Below are positions 1 to 8,514 of a stretch of 64,000 nt of DNA, one piece after another. Source of the DNA: Oscillospiraceae bacterium. GTDB taxonomy: Bacteria > Bacillota > Clostridia > Oscillospirales > CAG-272. The position numbers and the translations under genes are program-made. The stretch's first letter is position 1; the number at the start of each line of letters is the position of its first letter. A model generated the notes under the pieces. That model was given only the letters and a program-made list of their open reading frames with translations. It had not been told where the DNA came from and did not search any database. The stretch is from assembly GCA_015065285.1 (NCBI GenBank), contig SVQP01000003.1, forward strand, positions 1 through 64,000. The letters are read 5' to 3'.

Positions 1-1
1 C

Positions 2-538
2 CGGCAGATCAAGCTCCTTCGCCGTCGCGACAAGATCGTTGCCATCGGTGAGATCGGCTTTGACTATTACTGGCAGCCGGTGAATAAGGAGCTGCAGCGT
101 GAATACTTTTCGCGCCAGCTGGATATGGCGAAGGAGCTTGATCTGCCGGTCGTCATCCATGACCGCGAGGCGCACGGGGATTGCCTTGCCATGATCAGGC
201 AGTACCCGGGTGTGCGCGGTGTGTTCCATAGTTATTCGGGCAGTGATGAGATGGCAAAGGAGCTGCTCAAGCTGGGCTGGTATCTGTCGTTCGGAGGTCC
301 CGTAACATTTAAAAACGCGGAAAAAGTCAGACGTGCCGCAAGCGTTGTGCCGCTTGAAAGACTACTGCTGGAAACCGATTGCCCTTACCTGACACCGCAC
401 CCGTTTCGCGGACAGATCAATCATTCGGGACTGATGCATCTGACGGCACAAATGCAGGCGGAGCTGCACGGTGCGAGTGTGGACGAGATTGCAAAGGTTA
501 CGGCAAATAATGCCAAAAAACTGTTTGGAATTGAATAA
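2..538 (+). CDS. tatD: TatD family metal-dependent DNase, 5'-truncated by window edge
   Basis: Frame open from position 2 (RQIKLLRRRDKIVAIGEIGFDYYW...); TatD motifs GEIGFDYY, PVVIHDREAH, GVFHSYSG, LLETDCPYLTPHPFRG. Confidence 0.93.
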   Translation, partial: RQIKLLRRRDKIVAIGEIGFDYYWQPVNKELQREYFSRQLDMAKELDLPVVIHDREAHGDCLAMIRQYPGVRGVFHSYSGSDEMAKELLKLGWYLSFGGPVTFKNAEKVRRAASVVPLERLLLETDCPYLTPHPFRGQINHSGLMHLTAQMQAELHGASVDEIAKVTANNAKKLFGIE

Positions 539-558
539 ATTTGTGTAAAACAAACAAA

Positions 559-587
559 AAAGGGGGCGTAATTTTTACGTCCCCTTT
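559..587 (+). terminator. Intrinsic terminator after tatD
   Basis: AAAGGGGGCGTA/TACGTCCCCTTT hairpin (one G-T wobble) just after the stop. Confidence 0.65.
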
Positions 588-609
588 GTAAAAAAATCAA
601 TTTGGTATC

Positions 610-638
610 TTGAAAAATCATTTTTGGTGCTGTATAAT
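610..638 (+). promoter_or_regulatory. SigmaA-type promoter for EF-G-like gene
   Basis: TTGAAA (610-615), 17-bp spacer, TATAAT (633-638). Confidence 0.65.
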
Positions 639-767
639 AAAATAGTATGCTGTATAAATATTGGCATATTTGCACCATGAAAAAACATTTCGTTTTGCAA
701 TAAATTTCAAGGAAAGGATCCCTCGTCCCGGCAAAGGTCGGGAAAAAAGGAAACAAGGAACACTATC

Positions 768-2822
768 ATGGCTACTTTTAACACCAAGCAGATCAGAAAC
801 GTTGCTCTGTTGGGCCACGGCGGCTCGGGCAAGACCTCTCTGGCAGAGTCTATGCTGTACGTCTCCGGCGGCATCGACCGTCTGGGTAAGACGTCTGACG
901 GCAACACCGTTTGCGACTACGACGCAGAGGAAAAGGCAAGAGGCTTCTCTCTGTCCGCATCTCTGGCGCACATCTTTTGGAAGGATATTAAGATCAACGT
1001 CATCGACGCTCCCGGCTACCTGGATTTCGAAGGCGAAGTCAACCAGGCTGTTCGCGTAGCTGACAGTGCTGTGATTATGGTTGACGGTAAGGCAGGTCTT
1101 GAGGTTGGTACCGAGCTTGCATGGGATAAGGCTTGCGCTATGGGTATCCCGAAGGCATTCTTTATCAACAAGTGCGACGACTTGGACGCTCACTTCAACA
1201 AGACCTTTGCAGAGCTGCACGAAAAGTTCGGCAACTCTCTGTGCCCCGTATTCATCCCCGTTGGTAAGAACGGTAAGGATATCACCATGATCGACCTGAT
1301 CGACATGAAGGCATACGTATATGACGACAGCGGCAAGAGAACCGAGACCGCTATGACTGCTGAGCTGGAAGCAAATGCAGAGAGATACCAGGAGGTTCTC
1401 AAGGAAGCACTGGCAGGCACCTCCGACGATCTGATGATGAAGTTCTTCGACGGTGAGGAGTTCACCAAGGAAGAGTCCATGGAGGCAATGCACCAGGGTA
1501 TTATCGACGGTACCATCACTCCCGTATTCTGCGGCGCTGCTACCAGACTGTGGGGCGTTGTTGCACTGATGGATTCCATCGTAGAATCCTTCCCCAGACA
1601 CACCGCTAAGAAGGTTGAAAAGCTTTCTGACGGCTCTGAGGCTGAGATCAAGGTTGACGGTGAGACCGCGCTGTTCGTATTCAAGACCGTCGCTGACCCG
1701 TTCCTTGGCAAGATGTCCTTCTTCAAGGTAATGAACGGTACTGTCAAGAGAGATATGGTGCTTACCAACCTGACCAGCGATGCGCAGGAGAAGATGGCTC
1801 ATATTTACATTATGAAGGGTAACAAGCAGACTGAGGTTGAAGAGCTGGCTTGCGGTGATATCGGTATGGTTGCAAAGCTGTCCGACACCAACACCAACGA
1901 TACTCTGACTGCTACCGGCAAGGCTTACGCTGCTACCAAGTATCCCAATCCTTACATGTGCCAGGCTATGATGCCCGCAACCGCTAAGGATGAGAGCAAG
2001 ATCTCTCAGGCTATTGCAAGAATGACTGAGGAAGACCTGACTCTGAAGTATGAAAACAACCCCGAGACCAAGCAAATGCTGATCTACGGTCTGGGTGATA
2101 TGCACCTGAGCGTTCTGGCTGCCAAGATGAAGGGCAAGTTCGGCGTACAGATCAAGCTGGAAACTCCCAAGATCGCTTACCGCGAAAAGATCACCAAGAA
2201 GTGCGACGTTGAAGGTAAGCACAAGAAGCAGAACGGTGGTTCCGGTCAGTACGGTCACGTTAAGGTAAGATTTGCTCCCGGTGAAGAGGACGGTCTGACC
2301 TTTATCGATGCAACCGTTGGCGGTTCTGTTCCCAAGAACTTTATCCCCGCAGTTGAAAAGGGTCTGCAGGATGCTATGGCAAAGGGTATTGCAGGTTATC
2401 CCATGGTGAACCTTAAGGCAGAGCTGTACGACGGCTCTTACCACGCAGTTGACTCGGATGAACTTTCCTTCCGTACCGCTGCTAACCTGGCATACAAGAA
2501 GTGCCTGGAAATGTCCGCTCCCGTACTGCTCGAGCCTGTTGGTAGCCTGTTTATCACGGTTCCGGACGGCATGGTTGGTGACGTCATGAGTGATATTCCC
2601 AAGCGCCGCGGTAACGTAATGGGTATGAACCCCGCAGAGGGCAAGCCCGGTTACACGGTAGTTGAGGCTGTTGCTCCCAAGTCCGAGCTGGTATCCTACC
2701 CGATCGACCTGCGCGCAATGAGCCAGGGCAGAGCTTCCTTCGAATATGAAGTGACCGGCTATGACGTAGTTCCTGCGAACATCGCTCAGAAGGTTATTGA
2801 AGAGAACAAGAAGGCTGAATAA
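768..2822 (+). CDS. Elongation factor G-like translation GTPase (EF-G paralog)
   Basis: 684 aa; G1 GHGGSGKT, G3 DAPGYLDF, G4 NKCD; EF-G domain IV/V-like sequence (GGSGQYGHVKVRFAP, PKRRGNVMGMNP, YEVTGYDVVPANIAQKVI). Confidence 0.9.
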   Translation: MATFNTKQIRNVALLGHGGSGKTSLAESMLYVSGGIDRLGKTSDGNTVCDYDAEEKARGFSLSASLAHIFWKDIKINVIDAPGYLDFEGEVNQAVRVADSAVIMVDGKAGLEVGTELAWDKACAMGIPKAFFINKCDDLDAHFNKTFAELHEKFGNSLCPVFIPVGKNGKDITMIDLIDMKAYVYDDSGKRTETAMTAELEANAERYQEVLKEALAGTSDDLMMKFFDGEEFTKEESMEAMHQGIIDGTITPVFCGAATRLWGVVALMDSIVESFPRHTAKKVEKLSDGSEAEIKVDGETALFVFKTVADPFLGKMSFFKVMNGTVKRDMVLTNLTSDAQEKMAHIYIMKGNKQTEVEELACGDIGMVAKLSDTNTNDTLTATGKAYAATKYPNPYMCQAMMPATAKDESKISQAIARMTEEDLTLKYENNPETKQMLIYGLGDMHLSVLAAKMKGKFGVQIKLETPKIAYREKITKKCDVEGKHKKQNGGSGQYGHVKVRFAPGEEDGLTFIDATVGGSVPKNFIPAVEKGLQDAMAKGIAGYPMVNLKAELYDGSYHAVDSDELSFRTAANLAYKKCLEMSAPVLLEPVGSLFITVPDGMVGDVMSDIPKRRGNVMGMNPAEGKPGYTVVEAVAPKSELVSYPIDLRAMSQGRASFEYEVTGYDVVPANIAQKVIEENKKAE

Positions 2823-2834
2823 TTTAAAAAGATC

Positions 2835-2862
2835 AAGGGCTGTCGCTTTTGCGGCAGCCCTT
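2835..2862 (+). terminator. Intrinsic terminator after EF-G-like gene
   Basis: AAGGGCTGTCGC-TTTT-GCGGCAGCCCTT followed by T run. Confidence 0.75.
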
Positions 2863-2963
2863 TTTTTGCGTGGAAAATATTTCGTTGTGCCCGACAGGGT
2901 GCGACGTTTTTTTTGCGTCGGACATGCTATGATATAGCCAAAAGAACGAAAGGATGCAAGAGT

Positions 2964-3347
2964 ATGGGAAGAGCGACGTTTACTTATGAGGAAAGCGGAT
3001 ATTTTCTGCGCGTCAAGCTCAAGGGGGATATAGATCACCACAGCGCGGTTGCCACTCGCACGGGGATTGATACGCTGCTTTACAAAATACGCCCAAGGCG
3101 GCTTTATCTGGATCTGTCGTGTGTGGATTTTATGGATTCCTCGGGGCTTGGTTTGATCATGGGCAGATATGCGCTGATGAAGGAGATCGGTGGTGACGTG
3201 GTGGTGTGTGAGCCAAGCGCAGGCGTGGAGCGTGTGCTGAAGCTGGCGGGACTTGAACGGCTTGTGCGCGTTCAACGCAACAAAACGGACGGGGCAGCGC
3301 AGGACAAGCCCCGCGGACGCAAGGTCAGAAAGGAGGTGCTGAAATGA
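2964..3347 (+). CDS. spoIIAA: Anti-sigma F factor antagonist SpoIIAA
   Basis: STAS-domain motif LYLDLSCVDFMDSSGLGLIMGRY; upstream of spoIIAB and sigF in canonical order; ATG at 2964 with SD-like AAAGGA. Confidence 0.92.
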   Translation: MGRATFTYEESGYFLRVKLKGDIDHHSAVATRTGIDTLLYKIRPRRLYLDLSCVDFMDSSGLGLIMGRYALMKEIGGDVVVCEPSAGVERVLKLAGLERLVRVQRNKTDGAAQDKPRGRKVRKEVLK

Positions 3348-3808
3348 AATCGAATAAATTCAATGCCAAGGTGGTCAACAAAATGCAGATCAAGCTCCCC
3401 TCACTTTCTGTCAATGAAGGTATGGCACGAGCGGCAGCGGCAGCGTTTGTCTCGCAGTTGGATCCTACTGCGACCGAGCTTGCTGATATCAAATGCGCGG
3501 TATCCGAGGCGGTTACCAACTGCATTGTGCACGGCTATCGCGATACGGTGGGAGTTGTGCGCATGACGATCAAGCTGTGCGAGGGCAGGATCGTGCGTAT
3601 TGAGATCGTGGACAAGGGGTGCGGCATTGCCGACGTCAAGCAAGCGCGTCAGCCGCTGTTTACCACCGATGCGGCAGGTGAGCGGAGCGGCATGGGGTTT
3701 ACGGTCATGGAAAGCTTTACCGATGGGGTTCGCGTTTCTTCCAAGCCGGGGAAGGGAACCACTGTCACGATGGTCAAACTGCTGGATGCTCTCGATATCT
3801 CTACATAA
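3344..3808 (+). CDS. spoIIAB: Anti-sigma F factor SpoIIAB
   Basis: GHKL kinase motifs IKCAVSEAVTNCIVHGY, IVDKGCGIAD, SGMGFTVMESF; overlaps spoIIAA. Confidence 0.93.
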   Translation: MKSNKFNAKVVNKMQIKLPSLSVNEGMARAAAAAFVSQLDPTATELADIKCAVSEAVTNCIVHGYRDTVGVVRMTIKLCEGRIVRIEIVDKGCGIADVKQARQPLFTTDAAGERSGMGFTVMESFTDGVRVSSKPGKGTTVTMVKLLDALDIST

Positions 3809-3819
3809 ACGTTTAAGAG

Positions 3820-4578
3820 GTGATGGATATCGAAAACACGATAGCACAAGAACGCATGGAAAAGAACCGCGAGCTTTTGATTCTGGCGCAGGCGGGAGAT
3901 GAGCAGGCACTGGAGCAGCTCGTGGTGGACAATATGGCGCTGGTGCGCAGCGTGGCGATCAAATTTAAGGATCGCGGGACCGAATTTGAGGATCTGGTGC
4001 AGATCGGCACCATAGGCATGCTCAAGGCGATCCGCAGCTTTGAGGTGGAGCGCGGCACTGCTTTTTCCACCTATGCCGTGCCACTGATCGTGGGGGAGAT
4101 CCGCAAGCATTTGCGTGACGACGGACCCATCAAGGTGGGCAGGGAATACAAGCGCATGGGGGCTTTGCTTCTTGGCGAGCGAAATCGGATCATGGCACAG
4201 TCGGGGAAAGACCCTTCGATCAAGGAGCTTGCACAGCGTTGCGGAATTTCCGCAGAGGATGCCGCGATTGCACTGGATGCCATTGCACCCGTCTCATCCT
4301 TGTCTGAAACCGTGTATGATGACGGTGGATTGACGCTGGAGGGCACGCTGCCCGACCGTGACAGCGCAGATGAAACCGAGCGCATGTTTGACCGCCTGGC
4401 ACTCTCGCAAGCCATCGGACAGCTTGATCCGCTATGGCGCAAGATCGTACTGCTGCGGTATTGGCGCAATATGACCCAACAGCAGGTCGCAGCCGCGCTG
4501 GGACTGTCTCAGGTCAAGATCTCGCGCGAGGAAAAAAAGATCATGGCAAGGCTGAAAGAGCTGCTTACGGGGGCATAA
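3820..4578 (+). CDS. sigF: RNA polymerase sporulation sigma factor SigF
   Basis: Sigma-70 regions 2-4 (FEDLVQIGTIGMLKAIRSFEVERGTAFSTYAVPLIVGEIRKHLRDDGPIKV); third gene of spoIIA operon. Confidence 0.94.
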   Translation: MMDIENTIAQERMEKNRELLILAQAGDEQALEQLVVDNMALVRSVAIKFKDRGTEFEDLVQIGTIGMLKAIRSFEVERGTAFSTYAVPLIVGEIRKHLRDDGPIKVGREYKRMGALLLGERNRIMAQSGKDPSIKELAQRCGISAEDAAIALDAIAPVSSLSETVYDDGGLTLEGTLPDRDSADETERMFDRLALSQAIGQLDPLWRKIVLLRYWRNMTQQQVAAALGLSQVKISREEKKIMARLKELLTGA

Positions 4579-4679
4579 TCTGCTCTTAAAAGTAAAATAA
4601 TGGTAGAAAAATCAACGACAAATTGCAAAATATCGCGAAATTGCAGGGCGGGGGAGGCTTGTCCGTCGCACTTTTAAGT

Positions 4680-4712
4680 AAAAACGGGATGCCGTCAAGG
4701 CATCCCGTTTTT
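4680..4712. terminator. Bidirectional-looking terminator between sigF and the minus-strand yhbE-like gene
   Basis: AAAAACGGGATGCC-GTCAA-GGCATCCCGTTTTT perfect 14-bp stem. Confidence 0.8.
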
Positions 4713-4718
4713 GCTTTT

Positions 4719-5444
4719 TCAGATCTTTTCGATTCTGCCAACCTTGGCTTTTTCACAAATCTCATAGCGCTCGCTATATTGCAAAAGCTCGATATCACAG
4801 CCCTCACCAATGACAACCACGCGACCCGACACGCGCGGGCAGGTGACGTTTTCTATGGAAATATCGTCTCCCTCAATCGACTGCTCAACCTGAACGCCGC
4901 GAACCTGCTTGTCATGGAACGTGATTGTGATCAGCTTTTTGAAGAACTTGCGCTTTTTGTACTTGATCAAAATTTTGCTGCCACCGATGCTGCCGATCAT
5001 ACATCCGTCCTTGGTGTCAATTTCAATGCTTTCTGCGTTGAGCAAGCTGCCACAGCACAAAGCACCGTGAATAGAAACTGTTTCCGCCTCAATGTCACCG
5101 TCTACGTTCAGTCCACCGTGCGCGTCCAAGGTGCTGCATTTCAAATTTCCTTCTAAATTGACAACACCGGAAAGGTGAACGTTTTCCAAAGCCGTCAGGT
5201 TTTTGTCACAATTGATCGCGCCCGATACGTGCAGCGTCTTTGCTTTGAGATCGCCGCCAAAATCACATGCACCCGAAACGTGGATTTCTCCGGAGCATTC
5301 AACTGATGCATCTGCACCGGCAGAACCGGAGACGTGCAGCTCTGTGCATTTGACGTTGCCCTCAAGCGAGCCGCTGCCGCTGATTTTGATAACCTCGTAT
5401 TCTCCTGCAGGGACAGTACCGCTGCCCGAAATTTTCATATCCAT
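4719..5444 (-). CDS. Bactofilin/polymer-forming YhbE/YhbF-like protein
   Basis: Repetitive beta-helix-like pattern (ISGSGSLEGNVKCTELHVSGSAGADASVECSGEIHVSG...); downstream of YhbD-like gene. Confidence 0.75.
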   Translation of the reverse strand: MDMKISGSGTVPAGEYEVIKISGSGSLEGNVKCTELHVSGSAGADASVECSGEIHVSGACDFGGDLKAKTLHVSGAINCDKNLTALENVHLSGVVNLEGNLKCSTLDAHGGLNVDGDIEAETVSIHGALCCGSLLNAESIEIDTKDGCMIGSIGGSKILIKYKKRKFFKKLITITFHDKQVRGVQVEQSIEGDDISIENVTCPRVSGRVVVIGEGCDIELLQYSERYEICEKAKVGRIEKI

Positions 5445-5457
5445 TGTTATCTCTCCT

Positions 5458-5829
5458 TTACTTGATCAAATGTGTCAGGTCGACCTGTGTACCATCGCCC
5501 TTTTCCAAGGTCAGTTCACGGATGTCGGAAAGGGTAAAGCTGCGGTCACCGTATACGGTACGGACAATCAGAACGGCTTGCTTCTGTGAGTTTTGGTTGA
5601 TCTGCCCGGCAAGGTCGTCGAGTGAGTGCTCGTCCTTCTGATCCATGATCAGCTCCACTCTTTGGCAGATCAATACTTTTGGGAAAAAGGTCTCCTGACC
5701 CGTAACTGTTGATTTTTTGATAAACCAGTCCTCGGGAATCAAGCCCTTTCGCTTCCATCGGTAAAGCGCACCGTATGAAATGCCGTATTTCTCCAAAAGC
5801 TCCTTTTTGGAAATCAGTTCTTGCTCCAT
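5458..5829 (-). CDS. YhbD-like (DUF4004) MerR-type HTH protein
   Basis: [50 protein letters not shown]; adjacent to YhbE-like gene as in Bacillus yhbDEF. Confidence 0.8.
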   Translation of the reverse strand: MEQELISKKELLEKYGISYGALYRWKRKGLIPEDWFIKKSTVTGQETFFPKVLICQRVELIMDQKDEHSLDDLAGQINQNSQKQAVLIVRTVYGDRSFTLSDIRELTLEKGDGTQVDLTHLIK

Positions 5830-5851
5830 AGTGCCTCCTGTTTTTTCGAAT

Positions 5852-5899
5852 GTAACAATGTTACGATACCATTATAGCATAACAATGTTACGCTGTCAA
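5852..5899 (-). promoter_or_regulatory. Promoter of yhbDE-like operon with two palindromic operators
   Basis: Minus strand: TTGACA (5899-5894), 17-bp spacer, TATAAT (5876-5871); GTAACATTGTTAT in the spacer (5879-5891) and GTAACATTGTTAC downstream of -10 (5852-5864). Confidence 0.8.
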
Positions 5900-5939
5900 T
5901 AGCTTTTTTTTGCAACATGGAAAAATTTGCAAATAAAAA

Positions 5940-5966
5940 GGGTACCGTACGTAGCGTACGGTACCC
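5940..5966 (-). terminator. Intrinsic terminator of the minus-strand small membrane protein
   Basis: GGGTACCGTACG-TAG-CGTACGGTACCC perfect 12-bp stem; followed on the minus strand by CTTTTTATTT. Confidence 0.75.
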
Positions 5967-5985
5967 GAAGGATACACAATTGAAA

Positions 5986-6204
5986 TCAGGTATTGTCCGC
6001 GATCACAACGATTTCGCAGTCGCTATGTCCGTTCATACACTTTTCAAAAGCCTCCTCGTCATCCCATTCCAGAACGATCTGCTTGGATTTCTTGTTCTTG
6101 ATAACCTTGACCAGAACTACGATGCCTGCTGCAACAACAGCGGCTACGCCAAGAGAAATCAACACGATCTTCCATACGTTGTTATTGTTGTTCTTTTGTT
6201 CCAT
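5986..6204 (-). CDS. Small single-TM protein with Asn-rich N-terminus
   Basis: MEQKNNNNNVWKIVLISLGVAAVVAAGIVVLVKVIKNKKSK...; GGAGGTAACAT-like SD; own terminator. The longer 490-aa ORF in this frame is antisense to prmC. Confidence 0.7.
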   Translation of the reverse strand: MEQKNNNNNVWKIVLISLGVAAVVAAGIVVLVKVIKNKKSKQIVLEWDDEEAFEKCMNGHSDCEIVVIADNT

Positions 6205-6420
6205 GTATGTTACCTCCGTAAAAAGTTTTCCACCTACAGTATACAGCATTTTGCTCGGAAAATCAAGTATTTTTTTTGCTTGTCGCAATTTTTTTTGCAT
6301 TTGGACAAAAAAATTTTCATTTGCTTCACATTTTTCGCCTCGTGCAAGAAAAAATTTGAAAAATATCAGAAAAGGTGTGACAGAACAAAAAATATATGCT
6401 ATAATATTAAACAGTGCGAT

Positions 6421-7263
6421 ATGAAAGGGGAGAGCGTGGTGACGTACAAAAGTATTTGTGAGCAGCTGCGCGGTGCGGGCATTGAAAATGCCGAGACCGA
6501 GGCAGGGCTGTTGCTGGAGCATTTTTGCGGTGTGCGTCCTGCCGAGCTGCTCTTTCGCAAAAACGAGGAATTTGATTTGCCGGCACTTGAGCATGCCGTT
6601 GCGCGCAGGCTTGACAGAGAGCCGCTGCAGTATTTGCTTGGCGAATGGGAATTTTTCGGTATGTCGTTTGCCGTCAGCCCCGACTGCCTGATTCCGAGAG
6701 CCGACACCGAGGTTTTGGTTGAAAAGGCAATCTCGCTTGTGCCCCACGGCGCGCATTTTGCGGATTTTTGCACGGGAAGCGGCTGTATTGCAGCAGTAGT
6801 GCTGGCAAACAGACCGGATACCAAAGCAACGCTTGTGGACGCATTTGAGAACACACTCGCCATGGCGAAAAAGAATTGCGAACGACACGGGGTGGACGCG
6901 CGTGCGCAGTTTGTACTGCAGGACCTGCTGCAGCCCCTGCAGGGTGTGTTTGAGCAGAAATTTGACTGTATACTGTCCAATCCGCCCTATATTCCCTGCG
7001 AGGTGGTCAAGGGACTTGCTCCCGAGCTTGCGCACGAGCCGCAGGCGGCACTGGACGGGGGAGAGGATGGCTTGAATTTTTACCGCCATTTCCTTGCGCA
7101 GAGCCGGCACGTGCTCAAAAAGGGCGGCTTTTGGTGCTTTGAGATCGGATACGATCAGGCAGATGCCATGCATCAATTGGCTGCTGCACACGGATTTTCC
7201 TGCGAGATCGGATATGATCTTGGCGGCAACGCGCGCACAGCTCTGATCAGAAAACTTGATTGA
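6421..7263 (+). CDS. prmC: Peptide chain release factor N5-glutamine methyltransferase
   Basis: PRADTEVLVE, ADFCTGSGCIAAVVL, catalytic motif SNPPYIP. Confidence 0.92.
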   Translation: MKGESVVTYKSICEQLRGAGIENAETEAGLLLEHFCGVRPAELLFRKNEEFDLPALEHAVARRLDREPLQYLLGEWEFFGMSFAVSPDCLIPRADTEVLVEKAISLVPHGAHFADFCTGSGCIAAVVLANRPDTKATLVDAFENTLAMAKKNCERHGVDARAQFVLQDLLQPLQGVFEQKFDCILSNPPYIPCEVVKGLAPELAHEPQAALDGGEDGLNFYRHFLAQSRHVLKKGGFWCFEIGYDQADAMHQLAAAHGFSCEIGYDLGGNARTALIRKLD

Positions 7264-7279
7264 TGACAAAAGGAGATAG

Positions 7280-8317
7280 ATGACTTTGAATATTGTGGTT
7301 TTGATGGGCGGACTTTCGCCGGAAAGAGACGTTTCGCTGACCTCGGGGTCGCTGATTGCCAACGCACTGATCCGAAAAGGGCACAGAGTGTGCCTGCTTG
7401 ACGTGTATCTTGGAACGCAGCTTTCGGAAAAAGGACTTGACGAGTGCTTTGTTACCACGCCTTATCCGGCGCACAGCGTCAGTGAGCAGGTGCCCGATTT
7501 AGAGGCGCTTGTGCGCGAGAGCGGAAACGGAGACGCCAAGATCGGTGCGAACGTCATCCCACTTTGCAAGTATGCCGACGTGGTGTTTATGGCGCTGCAT
7601 GGAGATATGGGGGAAAACGGTCAGTTGCAGGCAACGCTGGATTCCTTTGGCATTCGCTATACGGGCTCCGGTTACGTAGGCAGCCTTTTGGCAATGGATA
7701 AGGATCTTGCCAAGAAAATGCTGGTGGGTGCAGGCGTGCCCACACCCGATTGGGTGCTGGTGGATCTTGCGCAAAAGCTGCCCGATCAAGCTCCCGCACA
7801 TATCGGTTATCCCTGCGTGGTTAAGCCCTGCTCGGGCGGCTCCAGCGTTGGGGTTTCCATGGTGGATGATGCTGCGCAGTTTGCAGATGCCATGCACGCT
7901 GCTGCCAAATATGAAAGGTACGTGTTGGTGGAAAAGAAGATCCTGGGCAGGGAGCTGACGGTCGGGATTCTGGCAGGCGAGGTGCTGCCCGCCATTGAAA
8001 TCATTCCCACCGAGGGATTTTACGATTATACCAACAAATATCAGGGTGGCAAGACGCTGGAAATCTGTCCTGCACCTATCGATGAGCAGACCCGCGTGCA
8101 GGTGGGAGAGCTGACGCTCAAAGCCTTTGATGCACTGCGCCTTGGCGAATATGCGCGCTTTGACTGGATGCTGGATTTTGATGGCGGGCTTTGGTGCCTG
8201 GAGGCAAACACGCTGCCCGGCATGACCCCCACCAGCCTTTTGCCGCAAATGGCTGCAAAGATCGGGCTTGACTATGATTCGCTTTGCGAAAAGCTGGTCG
8301 AGCTTGCGCACAAATAA
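7280..8317 (+). CDS. ddl: D-alanine--D-alanine ligase
   Basis: ATP-grasp: MGGLSPERDVSLTSG, ALHGDMGENGQLQATLDSFGIRYTGSG, VKPCSGGSSVGVS, EANTLPGMTPTSLLPQMA. Confidence 0.95.
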   Translation: MTLNIVVLMGGLSPERDVSLTSGSLIANALIRKGHRVCLLDVYLGTQLSEKGLDECFVTTPYPAHSVSEQVPDLEALVRESGNGDAKIGANVIPLCKYADVVFMALHGDMGENGQLQATLDSFGIRYTGSGYVGSLLAMDKDLAKKMLVGAGVPTPDWVLVDLAQKLPDQAPAHIGYPCVVKPCSGGSSVGVSMVDDAAQFADAMHAAAKYERYVLVEKKILGRELTVGILAGEVLPAIEIIPTEGFYDYTNKYQGGKTLEICPAPIDEQTRVQVGELTLKAFDALRLGEYARFDWMLDFDGGLWCLEANTLPGMTPTSLLPQMAAKIGLDYDSLCEKLVELAHK

Positions 8318-8328
8318 ACCTGCTGATC

Positions 8329-8359
8329 AAGCACTCACAAATGGCGTTTGTGAGTGCTT
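8329..8359 (+). terminator. Intrinsic terminator after ddl
   Basis: AAGCACTCACAAA-TGGCG-TTTGTGAGTGCTT then TTT. Confidence 0.8.
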
Positions 8360-8514
8360 TTTGAATTGCAAATTCGGCAAAGTGACTGGTTTTGTATTTT
8401 TTGATTTGTGAAAAACGCAGAAAAGTTGGTCATTGTGCAAAAATGTGAAAAAAGCTCTCCCCAACACGCGCGCGTTATGTTATAATAAAATATAACTTCA
8501 CGCTGGAGGTTTAC

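Noticed and set aside
618-3275. 885-aa minus-strand ORF opposite the EF-G-like gene
   Set aside because: Antisense shadow of a strongly codon-biased gene; no start context or family motifs, and it spans a promoter and terminator of real genes.
4584-4680. Possible small RNA between sigF and its terminator (CTTAAAAGT...ACTTTTAAG)
   Set aside because: Short imperfect complementarity only and no clear promoter; not enough to call.
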